Assembly (NCBI RefSeq): GCF_009601165.1
Contig: NZ_WIRE01000001.1
Span: forward strand, 2,790,001-2,854,000
DNA length: 64,000 nucleotides
Direction of reading: 5' to 3'
From: Alcanivorax sediminis
GTDB taxonomy: Bacteria; Pseudomonadota; Gammaproteobacteria; Pseudomonadales; Alcanivoracaceae
Each line of letters opens with the position of its first letter. Positions within the stretch are counted from its first letter, which is position 1. Positions 9,427-18,299 of the stretch are shown here, in pieces. The notes beneath the pieces are model-generated. The model was not told the origin of the DNA and did no database searches. It worked only from the letters and a program-made list of their open reading frames with translations. Position numbers and translations under genes: made by a program.

Positions 9427-11109
9427 TCAGTTGTCTTTCGGCCACGACTCTCGCAGCCCTACAGTCTGGTTAAATACCAGCATGTCTTCGCTGCTGCTCT
9501 TGTCCACGCAGAAGTAGCCCTCGCGCTCGAACTGGTAGCGAATCTCGGGCAGCACTCCGCGCAGGCCAGGCTCCACCCAGCAACCATTGAGCACTTTCAG
9601 AGACTCAGGGTTGATGTTGTCCTGGAAAGTCTGGCCCTCCTCCGTCTTGCCCGGATTAGCCACCGTGAACAAGCGGTCGTACAGACGCACCTCGCAGGGC
9701 AGGCCCTTACTGGCGCTGACCCAGTGAATAACACCGCGCAACTTGCCTTGCCCTTCGTCATTTTCCGGGTTCTTGCCAAGGGTTTCCGGATCATAGACAC
9801 AGCGAACTTCAACCACCTCGCCTTTCTCGTCCTTGACCACATCGGTGGCCCGCACCACATAGCCATAGCGCAGGCGCACACGATCACCCAGCACCAGACG
9901 CTTGAACTTCTTGTTGGCCTCTTCGCGGAAGTCGTCCTGATCGATGAACACCTCACGGGTCATCGGGACCTGACGGGACCCCATGGTTTCATTCTGCGGA
10001 TGCACCGGGGCAGTCAAGGACTCTTCCTTGCCCTCCTCCCAGTTCTCAATGACCAACCTGAGCGGATTCATCACACACATGGCCCGCGGGGCGTGCTGGT
10101 TCAGATCGTCACGAATGGCCGCCTCGAGCATGGCCATATCCACCACGGAATCCGCCCGGCTCACACCAACCGATTCACAGAAATGACGAATGGAGGCCGG
10201 GGTATAGCCGCGGCGACGCAGGCCGGAAATCGTCGGCATGCGAGGATCATCCCAGCCATCCACATGCCCTTCATCCACCAGTTGCTTCAGCTTGCGCTTG
10301 CTGGTCACGGTGTAGTTCAGGTTGAGACGAGCGAACTCGTACTGGCGCGGCGTCGCCCCCACAGAGGTATTCGCCACCACCCAGTCATAGAAAGGACGAT
10401 GATCCTCAAACTCCAGGGTGCACAGGCTGTGGGTGATGCCTTCGATGGCATCGGACAGCGGGTGGGTGAAGTCGTACATGGGATAGATCACCCACTTGTC
10501 ACCCGTCTGGTGGTGCACCTTTTTGCGAATCCGGTAGAGAATCGGGTCACGCAAGTTGATGTTGGGGCTTTGCATGTCGATTTTGGCACGCAAAACCGCC
10601 TCACCCTCGTCCATTTCATTGGCACGCATCTTCTCGAACAGTGCCAGATTCTCCTCAACGCTGCGCTCACGATAAGGACTTTCCTTGCCCGGGGTGGTGA
10701 AGTTGCCGCGGTACTCAGCGATCTGTTCCGGGCTCAGGCTGTCCACATAGGCCAGTCCTTTCTCGATGAGTTCCACCGCCAGCTCGTAGAGGCGATCGAA
10801 ATAGTTGCTGGCAAAACGAACTTCGCCGGACCATTCAAAGCCGAGCCACTCCACATCCCGCTGAATGGACTGAATGTACTCGTCCTCTTCCTTTTCGGGG
10901 TTGGTGTCATCAAAACGCAGGTTGCAGGCGCCCTGATAGCTCTCGGCGATGCCGAAATTCAGACAAATGGACTTGGCGTGACCAATATGCAGGTAGCCAT
11001 TGGGCTCAGGCGGAAAACGAGTCACCACCTGACCGTCATTTTTTCCTTCTGCAAGGTCGCGATCGATGATCTGTCTGATAAAATTGCTTGGCGCTTTGGT
11101 TTCGCTCAT
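9427..11109 (-). CDS. glnS: Glutaminyl-tRNA synthetase
   Basis: 560 residues, a class I synthetase close in layout to E. coli GlnRS. The HIGH motif appears as HIGHAKS near residue 42 after the [10 protein letters not shown] approach, the KMSKS loop as VTSKRKL, and the C-terminal two beta-barrel anticodon-binding domains make up the last 220 residues. It charges tRNA-Gln with glutamine directly. The start ATG at 11109 matches the family N-terminus ([16 protein letters not shown]). It is divergent from ppiB and has its own promoter (11146-11173). Confidence 0.98.
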   Translation of the reverse strand: MSETKAPSNFIRQIIDRDLAEGKNDGQVVTRFPPEPNGYLHIGHAKSICLNFGIAESYQGACNLRFDDTNPEKEEDEYIQSIQRDVEWLGFEWSGEVRFASNYFDRLYELAVELIEKGLAYVDSLSPEQIAEYRGNFTTPGKESPYRERSVEENLALFEKMRANEMDEGEAVLRAKIDMQSPNINLRDPILYRIRKKVHHQTGDKWVIYPMYDFTHPLSDAIEGITHSLCTLEFEDHRPFYDWVVANTSVGATPRQYEFARLNLNYTVTSKRKLKQLVDEGHVDGWDDPRMPTISGLRRRGYTPASIRHFCESVGVSRADSVVDMAMLEAAIRDDLNQHAPRAMCVMNPLRLVIENWEEGKEESLTAPVHPQNETMGSRQVPMTREVFIDQDDFREEANKKFKRLVLGDRVRLRYGYVVRATDVVKDEKGEVVEVRCVYDPETLGKNPENDEGQGKLRGVIHWVSASKGLPCEVRLYDRLFTVANPGKTEEGQTFQDNINPESLKVLNGCWVEPGLRGVLPEIRYQFEREGYFCVDKSSSEDMLVFNQTVGLRESWPKDN

Positions 11110-11145
11110 TGCCTTCGCCGGATACAGTGAAAATAAAGGTGCGCT

Positions 11146-11173
11146 AGTGTACAGTGCAGCCCCCTTCAGTCAA
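11146..11173 (-). promoter_or_regulatory. Sigma70 promoter of glnS
   Basis: Minus strand: -35 TTGACT (11173-11168), 16-base spacer, -10 TACACT (11151-11146), about 36 bases upstream of the start codon. Confidence 0.65.
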
Positions 11174-11241
11174 AGACTCCGGGCCTGCACATCGGCAATT
11201 TCCGCCATGGCTTACAAGCTCGACCAGTGGAGAAATACCCA

Positions 11242-11739
11242 ATGAAAGTGGTGCTGAATACAACCTACGGCAAAATCACCCTGCAACTGGACGCAGAAAA
11301 AGCGCCTGTTACCACAGAAAACTTCGTGCAATACGTCAAGGACGGCCATTTTGACGGCACCATTTTCCACCGCGTGATCAGCAACTTCATGATCCAGGGC
11401 GGCGGTTTCACCGAAGACATGCAGCAGAAACCCACCCGCGCTCCGATTCAGAATGAAGCTGGCAACGGCCTGTCCAACAAGGTTGGCACCATTGCCATGG
11501 CCCGCACCCCGGACCCGCACTCGGCCTCTGCCCAGTTTTTCATCAATGTGGCCGATAACCACTTCCTGGACAAGGAACGCAGCCAGGACGGCTGGGGTTA
11601 TGCTGTATTCGGTGCCGTTTCTGATGGCATGGACGTGGTCGAGAAAATCCGCGGTGTTGCCACTGGCAACTCCGGTTTCCACCAGGACGTGCCGGTTGAA
11701 CCGGTGATGATCGAGTCTGCCGAGCTGATCGAGGAGTAA
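11242..11739 (+). CDS. ppiB: Cytoplasmic cyclophilin-type peptidyl-prolyl isomerase B
   Basis: 165 residues, the size of E. coli PpiB, without a signal peptide. The cyclophilin core is clear: [15 protein letters not shown] with the catalytic Arg, and the [10 protein letters not shown] strand. It accelerates cis-trans isomerisation of X-Pro bonds in the cytoplasm. I use the ATG at 11242, which has GGAG nine bases upstream, rather than the in-frame GTG 15 bases earlier. It is divergent from glnS, and an exported paralogue starts 5 bases after its stop. Confidence 0.95.
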   Translation: MKVVLNTTYGKITLQLDAEKAPVTTENFVQYVKDGHFDGTIFHRVISNFMIQGGGFTEDMQQKPTRAPIQNEAGNGLSNKVGTIAMARTPDPHSASAQFFINVADNHFLDKERSQDGWGYAVFGAVSDGMDVVEKIRGVATGNSGFHQDVPVEPVMIESAELIEE

Positions 11740-11744
11740 GCCTC

Positions 11745-12335
11745 ATGCGCCTTGTCGTTGCCCTGATTGCCCTGCTTCCCGGCCTGCTGCTGGCCAATCC
11801 GGTTGTCCGCCTGGACACTACTGCCGGCCCGGTCACGGTGGAGCTGTTCGAAGACCAGGCCCCCAAAACCGTCGCCAACTTTCTCCAGTACGTGGACAGT
11901 GGCTTCTATAATGGCACCCAGTTTCACCGCGTGATCAAGGGGTTCATGATTCAGGGTGGTGGCTTCGACAAGGACGGGCAGCGCAAGGCTACCCAGCCCC
12001 CGATCCAGAATGAGGCGGACAACGGCCTGAGCAACAGCCGCGGCACCCTTGCCATGGCACGAACGGGCAATCCTCATTCAGCCACCGCACAGTTCTTTAT
12101 CAACCTGGTGGATAACCGCAATCTTGACTTCACGGGCAAGAACCAGCGCGGCTGGGGCTACGCCGTCTTCGGCAAGGTCACTGAAGGCATGAACGTGGTC
12201 GACAACATTGCCCGCGAGCGCACCACCACCCAGCGCCTCAGCGGGATGATGGCCCGTGACGTGCCGGAAGTGCCGATCCTGATCATCAAGGCCTATCGCC
12301 TCGGTGAAGAGAACGAAGAACAGGAAGGCCAGTAA
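11745..12335 (+). CDS. ppiA: Periplasmic cyclophilin-type peptidyl-prolyl isomerase (PpiA-like)
   Basis: 196 residues with a short hydrophobic signal peptide (MRLVVALIALLPGLLLANP, cleavage expected near residue 17) ahead of a cyclophilin domain with [15 protein letters not shown] and SATAQFFINLV. It therefore resembles PpiB but acts in the periplasm. It starts 5 bases after ppiB and ends 5 bases before lpxH, so the three genes form one operon. The domain is about 60% alike to the preceding ppiB by eye, which suggests a local duplication followed by gain of a signal peptide. The acidic C-terminal tail (EENEEQEGQ) is not part of the fold. Confidence 0.9.
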   Translation: MRLVVALIALLPGLLLANPVVRLDTTAGPVTVELFEDQAPKTVANFLQYVDSGFYNGTQFHRVIKGFMIQGGGFDKDGQRKATQPPIQNEADNGLSNSRGTLAMARTGNPHSATAQFFINLVDNRNLDFTGKNQRGWGYAVFGKVTEGMNVVDNIARERTTTQRLSGMMARDVPEVPILIIKAYRLGEENEEQEGQ

Positions 12336-12340
12336 TTACC

Positions 12341-13072
12341 ATGGCGTACTCCCTGTTTATTTCCGATCTGCATCTGGATCCGGAGCGGCCCGAGCACCTC
12401 GACGCGCTCAAGGCCCTGCTGGCCGAGCATGCCGGCAAGGCTGATGCCCTTTATGTTCTGGGTGACCTCTTTGAAGCCTGGATTGGCGACGACGATGACA
12501 CCCCGTTCAACCAGGCTACCATTGCTGCCTTCCGCCAATTCGCTGACAGTGGCAGCAAGCTCTACTTCATGCACGGTAACCGTGACTTCCTCCTGGGTGA
12601 GGGTTTCGCTACCGCCTGTGGTGGCACCCTGCTGGATGAAGGTACCGTGGTCGATCTCTACGGCACCCAAGCCCAGCTGATGCATGGCGACAGCCTGTGC
12701 ACCCTGGATACCGAGTACCAACAGTTCCGCGCCATGGCACGTAGCCCCCAGTGGCAACAGGGCATGCTGTCCCAGCCACTGGAACAACGCCGCATGATCG
12801 CCCAGGGCATGCGCATGCAAAGCCAGGGAAAGAATGCCAACAAGGCGGAGAACATCATGGATGTAACGCCGGAAGAAGTGGTCAAGACCATGGAAGCCGC
12901 AGGCGTTCATCACCTGATCCACGGCCACACCCATCGCCCGGATGTACACGATGTCCCCTTGTCTGATGGCACCGGCAAGCGCTGGGTGCTGGGCGACTGG
13001 GGCAAGCTTGGCTGGCAGATTGTGGCGGATAGTGAGCGGGGGTTGCGGTTGGAGAGCTTTGAGATGAGTTAA
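12341..13072 (+). CDS. lpxH: UDP-2,3-diacylglucosamine diphosphatase
   Basis: 243 residues. It is a calcineurin-like metallophosphoesterase with the LpxH metal motifs in order: SDLHLD, GDLFEAWIGDD, MHGNRDF, LMHGDSLC and HGHTHRPDVH. It hydrolyses UDP-2,3-diacylglucosamine to lipid X at the inner face of the inner membrane in lipid A synthesis. It is the third gene of the ppiB-ppiA-lpxH operon, as in Pseudomonas. Its TAA stop lies inside the first unit of a heptad repeat array (13067-13096). Confidence 0.96.
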   Translation: MAYSLFISDLHLDPERPEHLDALKALLAEHAGKADALYVLGDLFEAWIGDDDDTPFNQATIAAFRQFADSGSKLYFMHGNRDFLLGEGFATACGGTLLDEGTVVDLYGTQAQLMHGDSLCTLDTEYQQFRAMARSPQWQQGMLSQPLEQRRMIAQGMRMQSQGKNANKAENIMDVTPEEVVKTMEAAGVHHLIHGHTHRPDVHDVPLSDGTGKRWVLGDWGKLGWQIVADSERGLRLESFEMS

Positions 13073-13226
13073 CAGTGAATAGTGAACAGTTAACAGCGTC
13101 GCGAGACAGGTTGTTTTGATCTTTAACGCATGAGGCTGCGCCCATACTCTGGACGCGGCCTCATGCGTTTATGAACATCCTGCGCTGAACGCGCGCTGTT
13201 CACTATTCACTGTTAACTGTTCACTG
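13067..13226. repeat. Inverted pair of heptad arrays (AAYAGTK family) between lpxH and miaE
   Basis: The left arm (13067-13096) is four 7-bp units on the plus strand: AGTTAAC, AGTGAAT, AGTGAAC, AGTTAAC. The right arm (13196-13226) is the same family inverted: TTCACTA, TTCACTG, TTAACTG, TTCACTG. The lpxH stop (13070-13072) and the miaE stop (13223-13221) both fall inside the arms, so each convergent gene ends in the same repeat in the same orientation relative to itself. A long hairpin (13125-13169) lies in the centre. Confidence 0.75.
13125..13169. terminator. Central hairpin between convergent lpxH and miaE
   Basis: A 16-bp stem (AACGCATGAGGC with GCCTCATGCGTT, extended inward by TGCG/CGCG) and a 13-base loop. 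There is only a short T tract on either side, so it may be a two-way terminator or an mRNA 3'-end hairpin rather than a classical rho-independent site. Confidence 0.55.
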
Positions 13227-13826
13227 CCCTGGAACGCCGGAGTGAAACCGGAATTCCTCATCAGGCGACTCAATTAAATCCCGCTCCGTCTCCTTGAAAA
13301 ACGCCACCCGCTCCTCAATCGACCCACCTGCGTATTGTTCCGCCAGGCGCAGGTAGTCCTCGTAATGGCGGGACTCGCTCTTGAGCAGATAGCTATAGTA
13401 GCGGCCCAGCTCCTCATCCACGTGGGGTGCCAGGGCGGCAAAGCGTTCGCAGCTACGCGCTTCAATCAACGCACCGACAATCAGCGTGTCCACCAGGCGT
13501 CCCGGCTCTGATGTTCTAACATGTTGCCGCAAACCCTGGGCATAGCGTGCCGGAGAAAGGTGATCATAGGTCACCCCGCGCTCGCGCATGATCTGGATGA
13601 CCTGCTCAAAGTGGAGTAGCTCTTCCCGCGCCAACTGGCTCAACGCATCCAGCAGATCCGGCCGGTCAACGTAACGGAACATCAGGTTCAATGCCGTACT
13701 GGCCGCCTTCTTTTCACAGTGGGCATGGTCTATCAGCAGGATGTCCGGGTGCTGCAGCGCCCAGTCAATCCAGGCTTGCGGTGTCGGACAGGGAAGAAAC
13801 TGCTGAATGTGGGAAATATCGTGCAT
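13221..13826 (-). CDS. miaE: tRNA-(ms2io6A)-hydroxylase
   Basis: 201 residues, all-helical ferritin-like di-iron protein. The metal-binding Glu/His pattern is visible in LIDHAHCEKKAAS, REELLHFEQV, EARSCERF and SESRHYEDYL. MiaE hydroxylates the isopentenyl group of ms2i6A37 in tRNAs reading UNN codons. I choose the ATG at 13826, which has AGAGGA upstream, over an earlier in-frame ATG at 13877. It is divergent from the acyltransferase gene and convergent with lpxH. No miaA/miaB gene lies in the window. Confidence 0.92.
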   Translation of the reverse strand: MHDISHIQQFLPCPTPQAWIDWALQHPDILLIDHAHCEKKAASTALNLMFRYVDRPDLLDALSQLAREELLHFEQVIQIMRERGVTYDHLSPARYAQGLRQHVRTSEPGRLVDTLIVGALIEARSCERFAALAPHVDEELGRYYSYLLKSESRHYEDYLRLAEQYAGGSIEERVAFFKETERDLIESPDEEFRFHSGVPGQ

Positions 13827-13946
13827 GGCATCCTCTGGGTCGGCGCGCATTATAGCCATCGCAGCCTTCTTCGGCATCCCGGAACTTTCGCGGTTTTTAC
13901 GGGCGGCATCTGGCGTCCTGCTTCAGGGCCCTTATACTCTCCTGCC

Positions 13947-14855
13947 ATGGGAAGACGAACCAATCCAAGCATTCAGACCTTCAAGGGCCGCGCCGCCGTT
14001 TTCATGCTGCGCCTGATTGGCTGCCTGCCGTTTGTGCTTAATCGCTGGCTGGCAACACTGCTTGGCCACTTGATCGCACTGTTTCCATCCGAGGCGCGAC
14101 GGGTATCAGAAATCAATCTGGCGCTCTGCTACCCCAACCTTGCCAACGATGAAAGGCGAAAGCTGGCCCGCCAGTCTCTGATCGAGAGCATCAAGAACAC
14201 CTTTGAAATAGCCCTGTTCTGGTCTCGCCCGGCCAGCGGCATGACCCGCATTACGTCTGTGGATGGTGGCGAGGCCCTGCAGGCAGCGGTCGATGCGGGT
14301 CATCCCGTAATGATTCTGGCACCCCACCTGGGCTGCTGGGAGGTGCTCAACTTCTGGCTCGCCGACCGCTATGACCTGCATGTCATGTTTGCGCCTTCCG
14401 GGCTCCCGGAAGTGGATGACCTGGTCCGTCAGGGCCGGGAGCATTTTGGCTCCACCATGTACCCCACCACCGCCCGCGGAGTGGCCGGTCTGGTCAGGGC
14501 CATGCGTAAAGGTGCCATGACGGCTATTCTTCCGGATCAAGTACCTGATCGCCGCAGTGGACGCCATGCTGATTTTTTTGGCCACCCTGCCTATACCGGC
14601 ACCCTGGCCTGCAAATTGATTCAACAAACCGGCGCCCGCCCATTCATGGCATGGGCTCGTCGCCTGCCGGGTACCCAGGGTTTTGAGCTGCGCTTCCGAC
14701 CCGCCGATGAAGCCACCGCCGACCCGGACCTGGATACTTCCCTGCGCGCACTCAATCATTCCATTGCCAATCTGATTGACGAAGGCCCGGAGCAATACCT
14801 GTGGAGCTACAAACGCTTTCGCAGGCCCCCTGTCGGGCAACGCGCACCGTATTGA
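13947..14855 (+). CDS. Lipid A biosynthesis lauroyl/myristoyl acyltransferase (LpxL/HtrB family)
   Basis: About 302 residues with an N-terminal hydrophobic anchor (about 17-45). The catalytic H-x4-E motif is His127-Glu132 in PHLGCWE, and the downstream LPDQVPDRRSG and FFGHPAYTG segments are the usual LPLAT signatures. Such enzymes transfer a secondary acyl chain from acyl-ACP to Kdo2-lipid IVA at the inner membrane. Whether it is LpxL, LpxM or LpxP cannot be told from sequence alone. I start at the ATG at 13947, where homology to the family begins; its ribosome site is weak. A lipid A role fits lpxH nearby. Confidence 0.85.
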   Translation: MGRRTNPSIQTFKGRAAVFMLRLIGCLPFVLNRWLATLLGHLIALFPSEARRVSEINLALCYPNLANDERRKLARQSLIESIKNTFEIALFWSRPASGMTRITSVDGGEALQAAVDAGHPVMILAPHLGCWEVLNFWLADRYDLHVMFAPSGLPEVDDLVRQGREHFGSTMYPTTARGVAGLVRAMRKGAMTAILPDQVPDRRSGRHADFFGHPAYTGTLACKLIQQTGARPFMAWARRLPGTQGFELRFRPADEATADPDLDTSLRALNHSIANLIDEGPEQYLWSYKRFRRPPVGQRAPY

Positions 14856-14923
14856 GCGGGCAAATGCGTACCTCAGGTGATTATGAGTATTCATCTCATG
14901 AATGGCTGGGGCCGCCGTTTTGC

Positions 14924-14952
14924 TTAACAGTTGATGTCGGATCCGCTATACT
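14924..14952 (+). promoter_or_regulatory. Sigma70 promoter of acnB
   Basis: TTAACA (14924-14929), 17-base spacer, TATACT (14947-14952). Transcription would begin near 14959, giving an 78-base leader before the GTG start. Confidence 0.65.
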
Positions 14953-15036
14953 CCGCGCGCAATTCCAACCCCCAGTTACACCCTAAAAGACTGATTTCCA
15001 AAAGAAAGCAGCCAAATCGAGCAAGAGGGAAACGCT

Positions 15037-17637
15037 GTGCTAGAAGCCTATCGCAAACATGTTGAAGAGCGCGCTGCCGAAGGCGTGCCGCCGAAGCCGT
15101 TGAACGAGCAGCAGGTCGCTGACCTGGTTGAGCTGCTCAAGAACCCGCCGGCTGGTGAAGAAGAATTCATTCAGGATCTGTTCGTTAACCGCGTTCCGCC
15201 GGGCGTGGACCAGGCCGCTTACGTTAAAGCTGCTTTCCTGACCGCGATTGTGAAAGGCGACGCCAGCTCCCCCCTGATCGACAAGAAGCGTGCTGTTCAG
15301 CTGCTGGGCACCATGCAGGGTGGCTACAACGTCGCTCCGCTGGTCGATGCCCTGGATGATGCAGACCTCGCCGAAGAAGCTGGCGAGCAGCTCAAGCACA
15401 CCCTGCTGGTTTTCGATGCGTTCCACGATGTGGAAGACAAGATGAAAGCCGGCAACGCCAAAGCCAAGGAAGTGATCGAGTCCTGGGCTGAAGCCGAGTG
15501 GTTCACTCAGCGTGAAGACCTGGCTGAGAAAATGTCCCTGACCGTATTCAAGGTCACCGGCGAAACCAACACCGACGACCTGTCTCCCGCACAGGACGCC
15601 TGGAGCCGCCCCGACATCCCCCTGCACGCCAACGCCATGCTGAAGAACGCCCGTGAAGGCATCTTCCCTGAGAAAGATGGCGAGATCGGTCCTCTGAAGC
15701 AGATGGAAGAACTGAAGGCCAAGGGCCTGCCGGTTGCCTACGTGGGCGACGTTGTGGGTACCGGTTCTTCCCGTAAGTCAGCTACCAACTCCGTACTGTG
15801 GCACTTCGGTGACGACATTCCGTTCGTACCGAACAAGCGTGCTGGCGGTATTTGTATCGGTGGCAAGATTGCTCCGATCTTCTTCAACACCATGGAAGAT
15901 TCCGGCGCCCTGCCCTTCGAGTGCGACGTTTCCCAAATGGAAACCGGCGACCAGATCGACGTATACCCGTTTGCGGGCAAGGTTGAGAAAAACGGCGAAG
16001 TCATCGCTGAATTCGATCTGCGCTCCCAGGTACTGCTGGACGAAGTCCGCGCTGGCGGCCGTATCAACCTCATCATTGGCCGTGGACTGACCACCAAGGC
16101 GCGCGAAGCACTGGGCCTGGAGCCGAGCACTCTGTTCCGTAAGCCTGAGCAGCCCAATGATTCAGGCAAGGGCTTCACCCTCGCCCAGAAAATGGTTGGC
16201 AAGGCCTGTGGCATGGACGGCGTACGTCCTGGCACTTACTGCGAACCCAAGATGACCACCGTGGGTTCCCAGGACACCACCGGCCCGATGACCCGTGACG
16301 AACTGAAAGATCTGGCCTGTCTGGGCTTCCAGGCTGACCTGGTCATGCAGTCTTTCTGTCACACCGCCGCTTACCCCAAGCCGGTTGATGTTGAGACCCA
16401 GCACACCCTGCCTGATTTCATCATGAACCGTGGCGGTGTTTCCCTGCGTCCGGGTGATGGCATCATCCACTCCTGGCTGAACCGCATGCTGCTGCCTGAC
16501 ACCGTCGGTACCGGTGGTGACTCCCACACCCGCTTCCCCATGGGCATCTCCTTCCCGGCCGGTTCTGGTCTGGTTGCATTTGCTGCTGCCACCGGTGTGA
16601 TGCCGCTGGATATGCCGGAATCCGTACTGGTTCGCTTCACGGGCAAGCGCCAGCCTGGCATTACCCTGCGTGATCTGGTACACGCCATTCCGCTGCAGGC
16701 CATCAAAGAAGGTCACCTGACCGTAGCGAAAGCGGGCAAGGTTAACGTATTCAACGGTCGAATCCTGGAAATCGAAGGTCTGGAAGAGCTGACCGTGGAA
16801 CAGGCATTCGAACTGTCTGACGCCTCTGCAGAGCGTTCCGCTGCTGGCTGTACCATCACCTTGTCCGAAGACAGCGTGGCTGAGTACCTGAAGTCCAACA
16901 TCACCATGCTGAAGTGGATGATTGCCAACGGTTACGGCGACGCCCGTACCATTGAGCGTCGTATCAATGGCATGGAAGAGTGGCTGGCCAGCCCGAGCCT
17001 GATGCGTGCTGACGCCGATGCCGAGTACCACACCGTCATCGAAATCAACATGGATGAGATCAAAGAGCCGGTACTGTGCTGCCCGAACGATCCGGACGAT
17101 GCCAAGACCCTGTCCGACGTGGCTGGCGCCAAGATCGACGAAGTGTTCATCGGTTCCTGTATGACCAACATCGGTCACTTCCGCGCTGCCGGTAAACTCC
17201 TGCAGAAAGTGGAGAGCGGCACCATGCCGACCCGTCTGTGGATCGCTCCGCCGACCAAGATGGATCAGCACCAGCTGACCGAAGAAGGCTACTACAACAT
17301 CTTCGGCAGCGCCGGTGCGCGTACCGAGATGCCGGGCTGCTCCCTGTGTATGGGTAACCAGGCTCGCATCGCGCCGAAGTCCACTGCGGTATCCACCTCC
17401 ACCCGTAACTTCCCGAACCGTCTGGGTCAGGGTGCGGATGTGTACCTGGCGTCTGCCGAGCTGGCGTCCGTGGCTTCCATCCTTGGCAAACTGCCGAGCA
17501 CGGAAGAGTACATGGAATACGCGAACACCATCGACTCCATGTCCACTGAAATCTACCGTTACCTGAACTTCGACAAGCTGCCGGAGTACCAGGAAGTGGC
17601 AGACAGCGTGAAGATCCCGGTTGCCCAGTCTGTCTAA
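15037..17637 (+). CDS. acnB: Bifunctional aconitate hydratase 2/2-methylisocitrate dehydratase
   Basis: 866 residues, the length of AcnB. The N-terminal HEAT-like domain (about 1-160) is followed by the swivel domain and the large [4Fe-4S] region whose ligands are Cys708 ([11 protein letters not shown]), Cys768 and Cys771 (GCSLCMG), two residues or fewer from the E. coli positions. It isomerises citrate to isocitrate in the TCA cycle, and AcnB apo-protein can bind mRNA. It uses a GTG start supported by AAGAGGGA six bases upstream. It stands alone between its own promoter and terminator. Confidence 0.98.
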   Translation: MLEAYRKHVEERAAEGVPPKPLNEQQVADLVELLKNPPAGEEEFIQDLFVNRVPPGVDQAAYVKAAFLTAIVKGDASSPLIDKKRAVQLLGTMQGGYNVAPLVDALDDADLAEEAGEQLKHTLLVFDAFHDVEDKMKAGNAKAKEVIESWAEAEWFTQREDLAEKMSLTVFKVTGETNTDDLSPAQDAWSRPDIPLHANAMLKNAREGIFPEKDGEIGPLKQMEELKAKGLPVAYVGDVVGTGSSRKSATNSVLWHFGDDIPFVPNKRAGGICIGGKIAPIFFNTMEDSGALPFECDVSQMETGDQIDVYPFAGKVEKNGEVIAEFDLRSQVLLDEVRAGGRINLIIGRGLTTKAREALGLEPSTLFRKPEQPNDSGKGFTLAQKMVGKACGMDGVRPGTYCEPKMTTVGSQDTTGPMTRDELKDLACLGFQADLVMQSFCHTAAYPKPVDVETQHTLPDFIMNRGGVSLRPGDGIIHSWLNRMLLPDTVGTGGDSHTRFPMGISFPAGSGLVAFAAATGVMPLDMPESVLVRFTGKRQPGITLRDLVHAIPLQAIKEGHLTVAKAGKVNVFNGRILEIEGLEELTVEQAFELSDASAERSAAGCTITLSEDSVAEYLKSNITMLKWMIANGYGDARTIERRINGMEEWLASPSLMRADADAEYHTVIEINMDEIKEPVLCCPNDPDDAKTLSDVAGAKIDEVFIGSCMTNIGHFRAAGKLLQKVESGTMPTRLWIAPPTKMDQHQLTEEGYYNIFGSAGARTEMPGCSLCMGNQARIAPKSTAVSTSTRNFPNRLGQGADVYLASAELASVASILGKLPSTEEYMEYANTIDSMSTEIYRYLNFDKLPEYQEVADSVKIPVAQSV

Positions 17638-17659
17638 GACCTGGTAATCGCTTCACCAC

Positions 17660-17689
17660 AAAAAAGCCCGGCTTATGCCGGGCTTTTTT
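17660..17689 (+). terminator. Terminator of acnB
   Basis: AAGCCCGGC/GCCGGGCTT stem with a TTAT loop, A-run before and T6 after, 23 bases beyond the stop codon. Symmetric, so it could also serve the opposite strand. Confidence 0.9.
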
Positions 17690-17740
17690 GTGGGCCACTC
17701 CGCGGCAGCTGCGCGCATCATACGACCTTCCAAGACCATC

Positions 17741-17850
17741 GTTTCGAGTTTCGAAGAGCAAAAAACTCTGCGCCTTCGCTCTCAACCATTATCATCGAGG
17801 AACTGCATTGATTCTTTGTTTTGCCTTTCGAGACTCGTCACTCGAAACCC
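17741..17850. repeat. Inverted pair of heptad arrays (CGAGTNN family) between acnB and the thioesterase gene
   Basis: Left arm 17741-17763 has GTTT, CGAGTTT, CGAA and ends in GCAAAA. The right arm (17819-17850, read on the minus strand) has CGAGTGA, CGAGTCT, CGAA and also ends in GCAAAA. The arms face each other across 55 unrelated bases. The right arm begins 15 bases after the stop of the minus-strand thioesterase gene. Confidence 0.65.
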
Positions 17851-17864
17851 GCAGCACGTCGTAA

Positions 17865-18299
17865 CTACGATTCCAGTACTGCCAATGCTTTCCTGAGCCG
17901 CTCTGGTATGGGAACGGGTCTTCCACTTTCACGATTTACAAATACATGCACCACAAAACCGGTCGCCTTTGCCAAGCCGGTTTCTCCGAACAGAGCCAGG
18001 CCGTAACGCACGGAACTGCTGCCCAGCTTGTCTACCTTCATTCCGATAACCAGCTTGTCCGGATAAGCCGCCGCTTCCAGATAGTCACACCCAGAGCTGA
18101 CCACATAGGCAATATGCTCGCCCTCGTGAATATCCAGCCCACCTTCATCAATAAGGTAACGATTGATGGTGGAGTCGAAGTAGCTGTAATACACCACGTT
18201 GTTGATGTGACCGTAGATATCATTGTCACGCCAACGGGTATCCACAGGGCAAAGATAGCCGTACTCCTCTCGTTGCGGACGCGGGGCCTTATCACTCAT
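17865..18299 (-). CDS. Acyl-CoA thioesterase of the 4HBT/YbgC hot-dog family
   Basis: 144 residues, a single hot-dog domain. The catalytic-loop signature is present as Asp27 and GHINN at 30-34, followed by the long central helix (VVYYSYFDSTINRYLI). Such enzymes hydrolyse short to medium or aromatic acyl-CoAs; the substrate is not evident. Its ATG overlaps the TAA of the upstream alcohol dehydrogenase by one base (TAATG), so the two are translationally coupled. That pairing suggests that the acid or CoA end-product of an alcohol oxidation route is handled, but this is inference. Confidence 0.85.
   Translation of the reverse strand: MSDKAPRPQREEYGYLCPVDTRWRDNDIYGHINNVVYYSYFDSTINRYLIDEGGLDIHEGEHIAYVVSSGCDYLEAAAYPDKLVIGMKVDKLGSSSVRYGLALFGETGLAKATGFVVHVFVNRESGRPVPIPERLRKALAVLES

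Noticed and set aside
9724..11130. 468-codon open frame on the plus strand
   Set aside because: Antisense to glnS, which has complete synthetase motifs; no independent ribosome site or recognisable product.
13067..13226. Heptad element considered as an insertion sequence
   Set aside because: Only about 160 bases, no transposase frame and no obvious target-site duplication; kept as a repeat of unknown origin.
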